Numbered from the stretch's first letter, positions 33,593 to 42,340 are shown. The stretch is DNA of 64,000 nt from DAOUAT01 sp964551735 (GCA_964551735.1 CAZKEF010000014.1:80320-144319); one strand, 5' to 3'. Notes: generated from the sequence alone by a model not told the origin. Made by a program: numbers and translations.

Positions 33593-34608
33593 TTCAGCAC
33601 TCCGGCCAGGCTCAGCTCGGCCGCGCGGTGGCAGGCGACGTAGTGGTTGGGCAGCAGTTCCGTCAGGCCCGGGGTCTCCTGCGTGCAGCGGTCCACCGCG
33701 TAACGGCAGCGCGGGTGAAAATAGCAGCCGGGCGGCGGGTTGGCGGGATCGGCCACACTGCCCTCCAACACGATGCGTTTGGCGCGCAGCCGCGGGTCGG
33801 GTTTGGGCACCGCCGACAGCAGCGCCTCGGTGTAGGGATGCTTGGGCGCGTAGAACAGGTCGTGCGTGGGAGCCATCTCCACCAGGCGGCCCACATACAT
33901 CACCGCGATGCGCTCGCTGATGTGCTTGACCACGCTCAGGTCGTGCGCCACGAAGAGGTAGGTCAGCCCCAGCCCTTCCTGGAGCTCCAGCAGCAGGTTC
34001 AAGATCTGCGCCTGCACCGACACATCCAGCGCGGAGACCGGCTCATCGGCCACCACGAGCCGCGGCCGCAGCGCCAGGGCGCGGGCGATGCCGATGCGCT
34101 GCCGCTGCCCGCCGCTGAACGCGTGGGGGAAGCGGCGCATGTACTCCGGCCGCATGCCTACCAGCTTCAGCAGTTCGGCCACGCGCTCGGTGCGCTCCTC
34201 ACGATCGGTCACGCCATTCACCAGCAGCGGCTCCCCCACGATGTCCAGCAGCGTCATGCGCGGGTTGAGGGACGAGAACGGGTCCTGGAAGATCATCTGC
34301 ATCTGGCGGCGCAGCGGTTTCAGCTCGCTCTGCGATAGGGCAGCCACGTCCACCACTTGCCCCCCCTCGGTGCGGAACAGGATTTGCCCCGCGGTGGGCT
34401 TGACCGCGCGCAGGATGCAGCGCGAAGTGGTCGTCTTGCCGCAGCCGCTCTCGCCCACCAGCGACAGCGTCTCGCCCTGGCGGATGAAGAACGACACGTC
34501 GTCCACCGCCCGCACCTGGCCGACCACTTTCTGCAGGAAGCCCTTGCGGATGGGGAAGAACTTCTGCAGGTTGCGGATCTCGAGAAGAAGGGAGTTTTCT
34601 TGCCTCAC
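33589..34608 (-). CDS. dppF: oligopeptide/oligosaccharide ABC transporter ATPase (OppF/DppF)
   Basis: 339 residues. Walker A GESGCGKTT, Q-loop MIFQDPFSSLNPRMTL, signature HAFSGGQRQRIGIARAL, Walker B LVVADEPVSALDVS, H-loop VAHDLSVVKHI. The C-terminal oligopeptide extension with its CYFHPRCRYAVDRC cysteines is typical of the family and may bind an iron-sulfur cluster. It pairs with the DppD-like ATPase at 34981, from which it is separated by the ribbon-helix-helix gene. Confidence 0.93.
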   Translation of the reverse strand: MRQENSLLLEIRNLQKFFPIRKGFLQKVVGQVRAVDDVSFFIRQGETLSLVGESGCGKTTTSRCILRAVKPTAGQILFRTEGGQVVDVAALSQSELKPLRRQMQMIFQDPFSSLNPRMTLLDIVGEPLLVNGVTDREERTERVAELLKLVGMRPEYMRRFPHAFSGGQRQRIGIARALALRPRLVVADEPVSALDVSVQAQILNLLLELQEGLGLTYLFVAHDLSVVKHISERIAVMYVGRLVEMAPTHDLFYAPKHPYTEALLSAVPKPDPRLRAKRIVLEGSVADPANPPPGCYFHPRCRYAVDRCTQETPGLTELLPNHYVACHRAAELSLAGVLK

Positions 34609-34633
34609 GATAACTCCGTTTTATTAAGAATAC

Positions 34634-34915
34634 TCAAGCCGGTAAGGCACCTTGCGCCTCCAAGGCTTCGATTTCAGCCCAGATGTCGTCGTGAGAATAG
34701 GTGCGTTCGCCCCGATCTATACGCGCCCGGATGGTGCGTGCTGCACGAGCATCCTCCGCGTCGATCAGCGCGTCATCTACATATTTTTCCAGCGCGGCCC
34801 GCACCACATCCGCCATCCGTTCCCCGCGGAGGGCAGCAACCGCATGTACACGCTTGCGCAGATTCTCAGGCACCCGCACGACCACCTGCACACTTGCCAT
34901 TTGACCCGTATCCAT
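34634..34915 (-). CDS. ribbon-helix-helix (CopG/ParD-like) DNA-binding protein
   Basis: 93 residues. An N-terminal strand VQVVVRVPENLRKRVHAVAA and two helices (RMADVVRAALEKYV) form an RHH motif; an acidic helical tail follows. The ATG at 34915 has AGGAG upstream; the frame also opens at 34942 without a site. Such proteins are usually antitoxins or autorepressors. No toxin gene lies next to it: the next gene is dppF after 25 bases. It has its own A+T-rich promoter with symmetrical repeats, so it probably represses itself and perhaps dppF and the genes below. Its lower G+C surroundings suggest insertion into an existing transporter operon. Confidence 0.75.
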   Translation of the reverse strand: MDTGQMASVQVVVRVPENLRKRVHAVAALRGERMADVVRAALEKYVDDALIDAEDARAARTIRARIDRGERTYSHDDIWAEIEALEAQGALPA

Positions 34916-34934
34916 AATTCCATCTCCTGTTACG

Positions 34935-34984
34935 TATAGCATTACAGCAAGCTATACATTACAGCCAATTGAGATTGCTGTCAA
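34935..34984 (-). promoter_or_regulatory. promoter and probable operator of the RHH gene
   Basis: Minus strand: TTGACA (34984-34979), 17 bases, TAATGT (34961-34956). Inverted TATAGC/GCTATA (34935-34940, 34951-34956) and direct ATTACAGC (34941-34948, 34958-34965) lie on and after the -10, as expected for an RHH operator. Confidence 0.6.
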
Positions 34985-35994
34985 GCCCTATCGTACAAAA
35001 AGCAGCTTACTGCCCCGCCATCCCCCAGATCGCGCAACGCCGGCTCTGACGCCTCGCAGACCCCGCGGATGCGCTCAGGGCAGCGGGGATGGAAGGGGCA
35101 GCCAGCCGGCCGGTTGTAGGGATGCGGGATCGAGCCGGTGATGGTGTGCAGCTTGACGCGCGTCGCGCCTTCGATGCTGGGGATGGAGCGCAGCAACGCG
35201 CGGGTGTAGGGATGTTTCGGGTGATGGAAGATGGCGTCCACCGGGCCGACTTCGACGACACGCCCCAGGTACATCACCACCACGTTGTCGCACATCTCGG
35301 CCACCACCCCCAGGTTATGGGTGATCAGCATGATCGCCATGTCCCGCTGCTGTTGGAGGTCGCGCAGCAGATCAAGGATTTGGGCCTGGGTGGTGACATC
35401 TAACGCGGTGGTCGGTTCATCCGCGATGAGCAGCCGCGGATCGCACGACAGCGCCACCGCGATCATGGCGCGCTGGCGCAGGCCGCCCGAAAGTTGAAAC
35501 GCGTAGTCATCAATGCGGCGGTCCGGTTTGGGGATGCCCACCTGGTTCAACGACTCGACGGCGCGCTGCCGCGCTTCACGCTTGGAAACGCCCATGTGTA
35601 ACTGCACAGCTTCGATGATCTGGTTGCCGACGGTGTGCACCGGGCTGAAGGAAGTCATCGGCTCCTGGAACACCAGGCCGATCTCGCGGCCGCGCAACGC
35701 GCGCATCTCCGGGCCATCGGGGTGGAGCGTGGTCAAGTCTGTGGCTTTGCCCTGGGCATCGTGCCACAGGATTTGCCCCTCCACGATCCGCCCCGGCTCC
35801 TCGACGATGCGGAGGATCGAGCGTGCGGTGACGCTCTTGCCGCAGCCGGATTCGCCGACGATACCCAACGTCTCACCCTGGGCGATCGCAAACGAAGCGC
35901 CGTCTACAGCTTTGACGATGCCTTCATCCGGGTAGAAGTAGGTTTTCAGATCATGCACATCCAGTAACGGGGTGCGTTTGTCTTGTGTAGCCAT
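34981..35994 (-). CDS. dppD: oligopeptide/oligosaccharide ABC transporter ATPase (OppD/DppD)
   Basis: 337 residues. Walker A GESGCGKSV, Q-loop LVFQEPMTSFSPVHTV, signature FQLSGGLRQRAMIAVAL, Walker B LLIADEPTTALDVT, H-loop ITHNLGVVAEM. The C-terminal CPFHPRCPERIRGVC segment is the family's cysteine-bearing end. The start is ambiguous: GTG at 36000 or ATG at 35994, neither with a strong ribosome site; I prefer the ATG. It works with dppF, dppC and dppB. Confidence 0.93.
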   Translation of the reverse strand: MATQDKRTPLLDVHDLKTYFYPDEGIVKAVDGASFAIAQGETLGIVGESGCGKSVTARSILRIVEEPGRIVEGQILWHDAQGKATDLTTLHPDGPEMRALRGREIGLVFQEPMTSFSPVHTVGNQIIEAVQLHMGVSKREARQRAVESLNQVGIPKPDRRIDDYAFQLSGGLRQRAMIAVALSCDPRLLIADEPTTALDVTTQAQILDLLRDLQQQRDMAIMLITHNLGVVAEMCDNVVVMYLGRVVEVGPVDAIFHHPKHPYTRALLRSIPSIEGATRVKLHTITGSIPHPYNRPAGCPFHPRCPERIRGVCEASEPALRDLGDGGAVSCFLYDRA

Positions 35995-36012
35995 ATTCAC
36001 TCACGCCGGACG

Positions 36013-36028
36013 CCGGGGCTTGCCCCGG
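36013..36028. repeat. short hairpin between dppC and dppD
   Basis: CCGGGGC, two bases, GCCCCGG, a perfect small stem in the 62-base gap. Confidence 0.4.
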
Positions 36029-36056
36029 TTCACGCAGCAAGCTGCGACGCCCGTTT

Positions 36057-37253
36057 TTATCCATACGGGTCGGCGGCGTCGCGCAGGCCGTCGCCGACAA
36101 AGTTGAAGGCCAGTACGGCAAAAACCACCGGGATCACCGGGATCAGCAGCCACGGCGAGATGGCCAGCGCCTGGATGTTCTGCGCCTGCTCCAGCAGCAC
36201 GCCCCACGAGATGGCGGGCGGCCGCAGGCCCAGCCCCAGGAAGCTGAGGGATGTCTCGCTGATGATCATCGCCGGGATCGCCAGCGTGGTGGCCGCGATG
36301 ATGTGGCTGAGGAAGGAAGGCACCATGTGACGGAAGATGATGCGCATCCGGCCGCAGCCGGCCAGCTCCGCGGCCGTGATGAAGTCCTCCTCGCGCAGCG
36401 TGAGGAAGCGGCCGCGCACCACGCGCGCCAACTCGGTCCAGCCCAGCAGCGAGATGATCAGCGTGATCGCCAGATATATCTGTTGCACCGTCCATTCGCG
36501 CGGCAGTGCAGCGGCCAGGCCCATCCACAGCGGGATAGTGGGGATCGAGCGCAAGATCTCGATCACACGCTGGATGACCGTATCTATCGTGCCGCTGAAA
36601 TAGCCGGAGATGCCGCCCAAGAGCACCCCCAGGAACAAGCTGATCGCGACCGCGGCCAGACCGATGACCAGCGACATCTGCGTGGCGAACATCAAGCGGG
36701 ACCATAGGTCGCGGCCGTTCAGGTCGGTGCCCAGGATGAAGAGGGTTTCCTCGGTTTTGGCGCCCTCCACCCCCAACAGGTGCACATCCATCGGTATGAA
36801 GCCCAGAAGCTTGTACGAGAAGCCCTTGACGAAGAAACGGACGTTGTATTGGGTGTTCAGGTCGGTCTTGTAGATACGCTTGAACGTCACCGGATCGCGC
36901 GCGCCGGAGACGGCGTAGACGTGGGGATCGAGCTTACCTTCCTTGAACCAATGGATCGGCTGCGGTGGCATCAGGCCGCGCTGCGCCTCCGAGAGCTCCG
37001 GGTCGGCGTAGGCCAGGAACGGCGCAAAGACCGCGATCAGGTAGAACAGGATGAGCACGACGGCGCTGATCATAGCGAGGCGGTGCTTACGGAAGCGCCA
37101 CCACATGAGCTGGCCCGCGGTGGCGACCGAGATGCGCTCCTCCGCCTCGGTCATCTGCTCTTCGGGGATCTCGACGAATTCGATGGCGCTGGCGTCACCG
37201 GGCAAATCCGTGGCGCGCTGCTGAATTCGTTGTTGCGGTTGCGGCTCGCTCAT
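36057..37253 (-). CDS. dppC: oligopeptide-type ABC transporter permease (DppC-like)
   Basis: 398 residues with an N-terminal cytoplasmic tail, a first helix (about 60-80), a large extracytoplasmic loop, then the five-helix permease core. The ATPase-contact EAA loop reads EEDFITAAELAGCGRMRIIFRHMVP; STTIPLW and SETSLSFLGLGLRPP are also typical. The ATG at 37253 overlaps the dppB stop (TGATG), so the longer frame to 37289 is not used. The long loop with KTDLNTQYNVRFF and a second FILGTDLNGRD is usual in thermophile and Chloroflexota-type homologues. Confidence 0.93.
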   Translation of the reverse strand: MSEPQPQQRIQQRATDLPGDASAIEFVEIPEEQMTEAEERISVATAGQLMWWRFRKHRLAMISAVVLILFYLIAVFAPFLAYADPELSEAQRGLMPPQPIHWFKEGKLDPHVYAVSGARDPVTFKRIYKTDLNTQYNVRFFVKGFSYKLLGFIPMDVHLLGVEGAKTEETLFILGTDLNGRDLWSRLMFATQMSLVIGLAAVAISLFLGVLLGGISGYFSGTIDTVIQRVIEILRSIPTIPLWMGLAAALPREWTVQQIYLAITLIISLLGWTELARVVRGRFLTLREEDFITAAELAGCGRMRIIFRHMVPSFLSHIIAATTLAIPAMIISETSLSFLGLGLRPPAISWGVLLEQAQNIQALAISPWLLIPVIPVVFAVLAFNFVGDGLRDAADPYG

Positions 37254-38242
37254 CAGCGTCTCTCCAGGCGAATGCGCGGATCCACCCACATCAGCAGCAG
37301 ATCGGAAATGAAGGTCCCCACCACGGTCAACACGCCCAGCAGCAGCACGATGGTGCCGGCCAGGAACATATCCTGGGCCACCAGCGCCTTCAGCAGCAGC
37401 GGGCCGACGGTGGGCAGGCTGAGCACCAACGAGACGATGATGCTGCCCGACACGATGTAGGGCAGCAGGTAGCCGATGGTGCTGATGAACGGGTTCAGGG
37501 CCACACGCACCGGGTACTTCATAATGACACGCATCTCCGATAGGCCGCGCGCGCGGGCGGTCATCACGTAGGGCTTGCGCAGTTCATCCAACAGGTTCGA
37601 CCGCATGATGCGGATCATCTGCGCGGTGCCGGAAAGCCCCAGGACGACGGCCGGGATCGGCAGGTGCGCCAGCATGTCCTTGAATTTGACCCAGCTCCAC
37701 GGCGCATCCGCCAGCTCGGCCGAGAAAAGCCCGCCAACGTTAGCGTTGAAGTAGCGGAAGCCGACGTAGAGCACCACTAACGCCAACATGAAACCGGGCA
37801 CCGCCAGGCCGATGAAGCCGATGAAGGTGAAGATGTAGTCGCCGATGGAGTAGCGCCTGACCGCGGAGTAGATGCCGATGGGCAGCGCCAGCGCCCAGGT
37901 GAAGATGACCGCAGCCAGGGAGACGACGATCGTCAGGGTCAGGCGGTCGCCGATCACGTCCTTGACGGGGCGGAGGTATTCCATGGCCATGCCGTAGTTG
38001 CCCCGGACCACCTGCCCGGCCCACTTCAAGTATTGGACATACATGGGCTGGTTCAAGCCGTACTGCTCACGCAGCGCGGCCACCTCGGCCTCGGACACTG
38101 TCGCGCCGCCCGCCGACATCGAGGCGATGTAGGTGGTGACGAAGTCGCCAGGGGGCAGTTGGATGATGGCGAAAGCCAGGATGCTGATGGCGACAATGGT
38201 CACCAGCGCCAGCACCGTGCGGCGTGCGATATAGGCCAGCAT
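37253..38242 (-). CDS. dppB: oligopeptide-type ABC transporter permease (DppB-like)
   Basis: 329 residues, six hydrophobic segments. The N terminus is MLAYIARRTVLALVTIVAIS and the contact loop is KPYVMTARARGLSEMRVIMKYPVRVALNP; the end is DLLLMWVDPRIRLERR. The ATG at 38242 has GGGGAGG upstream, and the frame to 38299 crosses the hairpin so is not coding. It is coupled to dppC by a one-base stop/start overlap. Confidence 0.93.
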   Translation of the reverse strand: MLAYIARRTVLALVTIVAISILAFAIIQLPPGDFVTTYIASMSAGGATVSEAEVAALREQYGLNQPMYVQYLKWAGQVVRGNYGMAMEYLRPVKDVIGDRLTLTIVVSLAAVIFTWALALPIGIYSAVRRYSIGDYIFTFIGFIGLAVPGFMLALVVLYVGFRYFNANVGGLFSAELADAPWSWVKFKDMLAHLPIPAVVLGLSGTAQMIRIMRSNLLDELRKPYVMTARARGLSEMRVIMKYPVRVALNPFISTIGYLLPYIVSGSIIVSLVLSLPTVGPLLLKALVAQDMFLAGTIVLLLGVLTVVGTFISDLLLMWVDPRIRLERR

Positions 38243-38261
38243 GGCGCCTCCCCGTTTTTTG

Positions 38262-38302
38262 TTTGTGTTTCGGCAGGGTCTGCGACCCCGCCGAAACACA
38301 AA
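38262..38302 (-). ncRNA. intra-operon hairpin between dppA and dppB
   Basis: Arms 38262-38280 and 38284-38302 (TTTGTGTTTCGGC...) pair over 19 bases with one mismatch. In the minus-strand RNA it is followed by A residues, not U, so it is more likely an mRNA-protecting hairpin than a terminator. The placement is the same as the hairpin at 10723. Confidence 0.6.
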
Positions 38303-38311
38303 GAAGGTTTC

Positions 38312-40480
38312 TTAGCTCCTGAAGAAGAAGGTCGGCGGCAGCGAGCTGCCCGGCGTGCGGGCGTGCTGCGCGTTCACCTGCCGTTCAGGGACGTTGCCCA
38401 TGTTGTTCTTGACCACGCGCACACCCATGAAGGCGGGCGACTGGCCTACGGTGCCGATGCTCCACTGTTGCTCGCAGATGATGCGCCACAGCTCCTTGCC
38501 GGCTTCGATCTGTTCGGCTTCCGGCAGGGTGGGCACGTTCTGCATGATCTCGAAGGCCCGCAGCATCTCGGGATCATCCGGCTTCTCGCCCTGGGCGCCG
38601 CCCGAGGCGTACCACTTGGCGAACGCCATACCCATGTGGCACTCCACCGGGTCCACCGGCAGCGCGTGCCGCGGGAAGAGGAAGATCATCTCGGAGCCGT
38701 CGTTGGCCCAGGTGATCATCTGGTGCTCGCTGTTGGCAGTGGTGCCGAACGCCTGGTTGCGCTCCATCTCTTTGACAGCCACGTCAATGCCGATCTTCTT
38801 CCAGTGTTGGGTGATCATTTCACCGGCCTGGGTGTAGGGCAGGAACTGTGCGCCCACGGTGATCAGTTCCAGCCGCAGGCGCTGGCCGTTGTCGGTGCGT
38901 AGGCGGAAGCCCTCGGCATCCTTCTTGTCCAGCCCGATGCTGTCCAGGATCTTGTTGGCCTGGTCTGGGTCGTGGGTGCACCACTTGGTGCGCCATTCGG
39001 GGCCTGGGCTGTAGATGGTGGATTCGGCCGGCGCGACGGAGCCCTCGGTGCCGACACCCAACCAGAAGGTCTCGTTGAGCTGCGCCCGGTCAATGCCCAG
39101 CGACAATGCATGCCGGAATTCCTTGTTCCGGACCCACTTCTTGATTTCCGCATCGCCGTTGAACGCGTTGCCCATGTGGATCGTGACATCCGAGCCGTTG
39201 AAGGCCGGGTCCAGATGTATCGTGTAGTTGCCCTTCTGTTGATTTTCCAGCAGGACGGGCAGGTTGCCCAGGGCGACGTGCCGCTCCTGGATGTCGTAAT
39301 CGCCGGCCACCGCGCGCAGGTTGAGCACCTGGGTGTTCTCGGCCAACGTCATGGAGATTTTGTCAATGTAGGGGAGTTGGTTGCCTTCGTTGTCCACGCC
39401 CCAGTAGTATGGGTTGCGCTCCATCGCCCAGGTGGGGGTGTTGATGGGGCTCGTGGTGACCCAGGGGGTCATCACCGGCAGCTCAGGGTTCAGCGCCCAC
39501 GAGAACCGGTTCTTGAAGTAGGCCTTCCAGTCGTCAAAACCGGCAGCCTTGGCCTTGGTGTTGACCTCATCCTCCGAAGAGTACTTCGGCAGAAATTGCT
39601 TCAGGTAGTGCGCGGGCGCGTACCCGCCGCCGTAGGTGCCGAACGCGCCGCGGGTCGAGAAGCCAGCGCCGATGGCCGTGCTGCCGGCCAGGATAAAGGG
39701 GAACAGGAAGTTCGGCACCGGGAACTCGAACGCGACCGTGAAGTCGTCAATCTTCTTCATGACGCCCGGCTGCCCGCCCGCCAACATCTCGGGGAACGGC
39801 GTGGGCACCAGGTCGGTGTTGGAATAGACATCGTCGTACCAGAACATGAAGTCGTCGGCCGTGAGGGGTTGGCCGTCGGACCACTTGGCGCCCTTGCGCA
39901 GATAAACCGTGGTCACCTTGCCATCATCGCTGATGTCCCAGTCCTTGCACAAGGCCGGGCCGATCTTGGTGCCGGTGTAGTCCCAGAACAGGATCTTGTC
40001 GGTGGACATGATCCGGTTGCCGTTTTCGTGGTCGGCCGGGCCAGTGAAGCCGCGACGCCAGGTGCCGCCGTACTTGCCGATCTCCTTCAGCGGCTTGACG
40101 ACCATGACTTCCTCCGCGGCGGGCAGGCGTTCTGCGAGAGGTGGCAGGCTGCCAGCTTTCACCAGGTCGGCCAGCATGGGCGCCTCTGCGAACTGCTTGG
40201 GGTACATCGCCAGGTCCCGGATGATCTCAGGCCCCTCCAGCTTACCAATGAGGGTTTCGCCGAGCTTGGGGGCCTCGGGCACCGGTGTGGCCGGTATGGC
40301 TGTGGCGGCCGCCGGTACGGCGGTGGCAGCCGGGGCGGCTGGGGCCGTGGTGGGAGCAGCCGGCGCAGCCGTCGGGGGTGCGGGAGTCGGTTGGGCGCAG
40401 GCGGCCAGGGCAGCTGTGCCTGTAGCTGCGCCTGCCAGCACCAAGAACTCCCGCCGGGTGAGCTTCTTGCTCTTGGACAT
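38312..40480 (-). CDS. dppA: family-5 extracellular solute-binding protein, Tat-lipoprotein (DppA-like)
   Basis: 722 residues, longer than typical DppA (about 530), as in oligosaccharide-binding members. The start has AGGAGG upstream. The N terminus carries a twin-arginine motif LTRREFLVLAG and a lipobox LAAC, followed by a Pro/Ala-rich stalk. Core SBP_bac_5 features: TVYLRKGAKWSDGQPLTADDFMF, KEFRHALSLGIDRAQLNE and RLRLELITVGAQF. It delivers peptides or, as in many thermophilic and Chloroflexota systems, oligosaccharides. The neighbouring keto-deoxy-gluconate and aldolase genes favour a sugar-acid oligomer. It follows the IclR gene by 75 bases. Confidence 0.9.
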   Translation of the reverse strand: MSKSKKLTRREFLVLAGAATGTAALAACAQPTPAPPTAAPAAPTTAPAAPAATAVPAAATAIPATPVPEAPKLGETLIGKLEGPEIIRDLAMYPKQFAEAPMLADLVKAGSLPPLAERLPAAEEVMVVKPLKEIGKYGGTWRRGFTGPADHENGNRIMSTDKILFWDYTGTKIGPALCKDWDISDDGKVTTVYLRKGAKWSDGQPLTADDFMFWYDDVYSNTDLVPTPFPEMLAGGQPGVMKKIDDFTVAFEFPVPNFLFPFILAGSTAIGAGFSTRGAFGTYGGGYAPAHYLKQFLPKYSSEDEVNTKAKAAGFDDWKAYFKNRFSWALNPELPVMTPWVTTSPINTPTWAMERNPYYWGVDNEGNQLPYIDKISMTLAENTQVLNLRAVAGDYDIQERHVALGNLPVLLENQQKGNYTIHLDPAFNGSDVTIHMGNAFNGDAEIKKWVRNKEFRHALSLGIDRAQLNETFWLGVGTEGSVAPAESTIYSPGPEWRTKWCTHDPDQANKILDSIGLDKKDAEGFRLRTDNGQRLRLELITVGAQFLPYTQAGEMITQHWKKIGIDVAVKEMERNQAFGTTANSEHQMITWANDGSEMIFLFPRHALPVDPVECHMGMAFAKWYASGGAQGEKPDDPEMLRAFEIMQNVPTLPEAEQIEAGKELWRIICEQQWSIGTVGQSPAFMGVRVVKNNMGNVPERQVNAQHARTPGSSLPPTFFFRS

Positions 40481-40555
40481 GTTGGGCCTCCTTGTGGTGT
40501 GGTTGAAAAGATAGAATGAGGGCGCCATGTTTCAAGGAGATGGCGCCCCGCAGCT

Positions 40556-41338
40556 TTAGCCGCCTGAATAGCCCAGGCTGGCAGAGATCGCACGGGCGGC
40601 CGCGCACACTTGAGCGCCGATGCGGGGGACCGCATCCAGCGCGAGACGTGCGGCCGGCGCCGAGATACTGATGGCCGCAATGGGCCTGCCGGTGTAATCG
40701 AAAATGGGCGCCGCCACGCAGCGCCCGCCCACCTGGTTTTCCTGGTCATCAACAGCATAGCCCTGGCCGCGCGCCGCCGCCAGATGTTGGGCCAGGGTTG
40801 CAGGATCGGTGACGGTGCGCTCAGTGGTCGGGGCCAGCCCGTAACTGGCCACATAGGCCTGCACATCGGCCGAGGCCGAATGGGCCAGGATGGCCTTGCC
40901 CAGGGCGGTGCTGTGAGCGCGCTCGCGCTTGCCCACCTCCGAGCGCATGCCCAGGGCGTGGCCACAAAGCAGCCGTTCGACATAGACCATATCGCCTGCG
41001 TCCAGGATCGCCAGGTTCACGGTTTCGTCGAATTGATCGCGGAGTTGGTGCAGATAGGGGAGGGCAGTCTGCCGGAGGTCCATACTGCCCAGCACGACTT
41101 TGGCCCGGCTGATAACCTTCAGGCCGAGACGATACTTGCGATTGACAGGGTTTTGGGCCAGATAGCCTCTGGCGGCGAGCGTATAAATCAGGCCGGCCGC
41201 GGTGCTTTTGTGCAGGCCGGTCACATCGGCGATCTCGGTGGTGCCGAGTTCAGGGGTGCGCTCGTCGAAAAGCTCCAGGATATCCAGGGCTCGTTCAACG
41301 GCGCCAATGAGTTTCGCAGGTTGCGGCATCGGGCACAT
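40556..41338 (-). CDS. IclR family transcriptional regulator (KdgR-like role)
   Basis: 260 residues. N-terminal winged helix at about 10-75 (LDILELFDERTPELGTTEIA, GLHKSTAAGLIYTLAARGYL) and C-terminal IclR effector domain (VERLLCGHALGMRSEVGKRERAHSTALGKAILAH, APIFDYTGRPIAAISISAPA). The IclR family includes KdgR, which represses pectin and keto-deoxy-gluconate genes. Here the gene is divergent from kduD-eda-kdgK and directly upstream of the family-5 importer, which fits that role. An ATG three codons in (41329) is an alternative start; neither has a clear ribosome site. Confidence 0.9.
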   Translation of the reverse strand: MCPMPQPAKLIGAVERALDILELFDERTPELGTTEIADVTGLHKSTAAGLIYTLAARGYLAQNPVNRKYRLGLKVISRAKVVLGSMDLRQTALPYLHQLRDQFDETVNLAILDAGDMVYVERLLCGHALGMRSEVGKRERAHSTALGKAILAHSASADVQAYVASYGLAPTTERTVTDPATLAQHLAAARGQGYAVDDQENQVGGRCVAAPIFDYTGRPIAAISISAPAARLALDAVPRIGAQVCAAARAISASLGYSGG

Positions 41339-41394
41339 CCAGCAGCGTGGCTGAAGGCAACATCGCCTCTTGATTTTACGACAGGGCCGTTTGC

Positions 41395-41413
41395 TGTGCT
41401 ATAATATAGCACA
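41395..41413. promoter_or_regulatory. perfect palindrome over the -10 box: probable IclR operator
   Basis: TGTGCTATAATATAGCACA is a perfect inverted repeat around a central A. It contains TATAAT (41400-41405) for the kdu operon and a TATATT on the other strand. A weak TTACGA lies 18 bases upstream as -35. Binding here would shut both directions. Confidence 0.65.
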
Positions 41414-41472
41414 GACTCAAAGCGCATGTCAAGCCGCAAAAGCCGAAATTCACTCAACGAGGAGCTACCACC

Positions 41473-41571
41473 ATGACCCCCTGCTTCGTCACAGTTCCCA
41501 CCGGCCCAGGCTTGAACCGCCTGCGGGCCAATCCTTGCACCCTGCTCGATTTCAACCTCAAGCGGAGGTAG
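41473..41571 (+). CDS. possible 32-residue leader peptide before kduD
   Basis: ATG preceded by GAGGAG; 32 codons ending TAG at 41569-41571, five bases before the kduD ATG. The kduD ribosome site (GCGGAGG) lies inside the last codons, so translation of the small frame would be coupled to kduD. The peptide (MTPCFVTVPTGPGLNRL...) matches nothing I know. It could be a chance frame. Confidence 0.35.
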   Translation: MTPCFVTVPTGPGLNRLRANPCTLLDFNLKRR

Positions 41572-41575
41572 CCAT

Positions 41576-42340
41576 ATGATCCTCGATCTCTTTCGTCTCG
41601 ATGGCCGCGTGGCGCTGGTGACCGGCGCGGCTCGAGGGCTGGGGCAAGCAATGGCCCTGGCCCTGGCTGAAGCTGGCGCGGATATTGTGGGCCTGGACCG
41701 TTGTAGCAGCGACAACACCCAGGTGAGTGTAACCGGGCTTGGCCGGCGTTACCAACAAGCCTGTTGCGACCTTCGAGAGGCCTCGGTGTCCGACTTGGAA
41801 ACAGTTGTCGAGGAGACGGTCCGAGGCATGGGGCAGATCAACATCCTGGTTAACAACGCTGGCATCATCCGACGCACGCCGGCGCTGGATTTCAGCGAGG
41901 TTGATTGGGATGACGTGCTGCAGATCAACCTGAAGGCCCTCTTCTTCCTATCACAGGCTGCCGCGCGGCAAATGGCCGCGCAGGGCGGCGGCAAGATCGT
42001 TAATATCGCCTCGATGTTATCGTTTCAGGGGGGCATCCGTGTACCCTCATACACGGCCGCCAAAAGCGGCGTGGCCGGCCTGACACGCGGCCTGGCAAAC
42101 GAGTGGGCCAGCCTGGGCATCAACGTCAACGCCATTGCGCCGGGTTACATGGCTACCGACAACACCGCGGCACTGCGCGCCGATGCCGATCGCCGTGCTG
42201 CAATCCTATCTCGGATCCCGGCCGGCCGCTGGGGCACGCCTGCCGATCTCGCAGGGACGGTGGTGTTTCTGGCGTCGGCCGCTTCAGACTACATGCACGG
42301 CGCAATCGTGCCGGTGGACGGCGGCTGGCTGGCCTGGTAA
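41576..42340 (+). CDS. kduD: SDR family oxidoreductase, 2-deoxy-D-gluconate 3-dehydrogenase type
   Basis: 254 residues. Rossmann motif TGAARGLGQA, NNAG, catalytic Ser in NIASMLSFQGG and YTAAK. The C terminus RIPAGRWGTPADLAGTVVFL and ASDYMHGAIVPVDGGWLAW closely follows KduD. KduD reduces 2,5-diketo-3-deoxygluconate (from pectin unsaturated uronates) to 2-keto-3-deoxygluconate. It is first of the plus-strand operon kduD-eda-kdgK, opposite the IclR gene. Confidence 0.9.
   Translation: MILDLFRLDGRVALVTGAARGLGQAMALALAEAGADIVGLDRCSSDNTQVSVTGLGRRYQQACCDLREASVSDLETVVEETVRGMGQINILVNNAGIIRRTPALDFSEVDWDDVLQINLKALFFLSQAAARQMAAQGGGKIVNIASMLSFQGGIRVPSYTAAKSGVAGLTRGLANEWASLGINVNAIAPGYMATDNTAALRADADRRAAILSRIPAGRWGTPADLAGTVVFLASAASDYMHGAIVPVDGGWLAW

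Noticed and set aside
34634..34915. A type II toxin-antitoxin pair
   Set aside because: Only the RHH half is present; neighbours on both sides are transporter ATPases and no small toxin frame is found.
38972..40519. 515-residue plus-strand frame
   Set aside because: Antisense of the family-5 solute-binding protein gene; His/Arg/Val-rich without domains.
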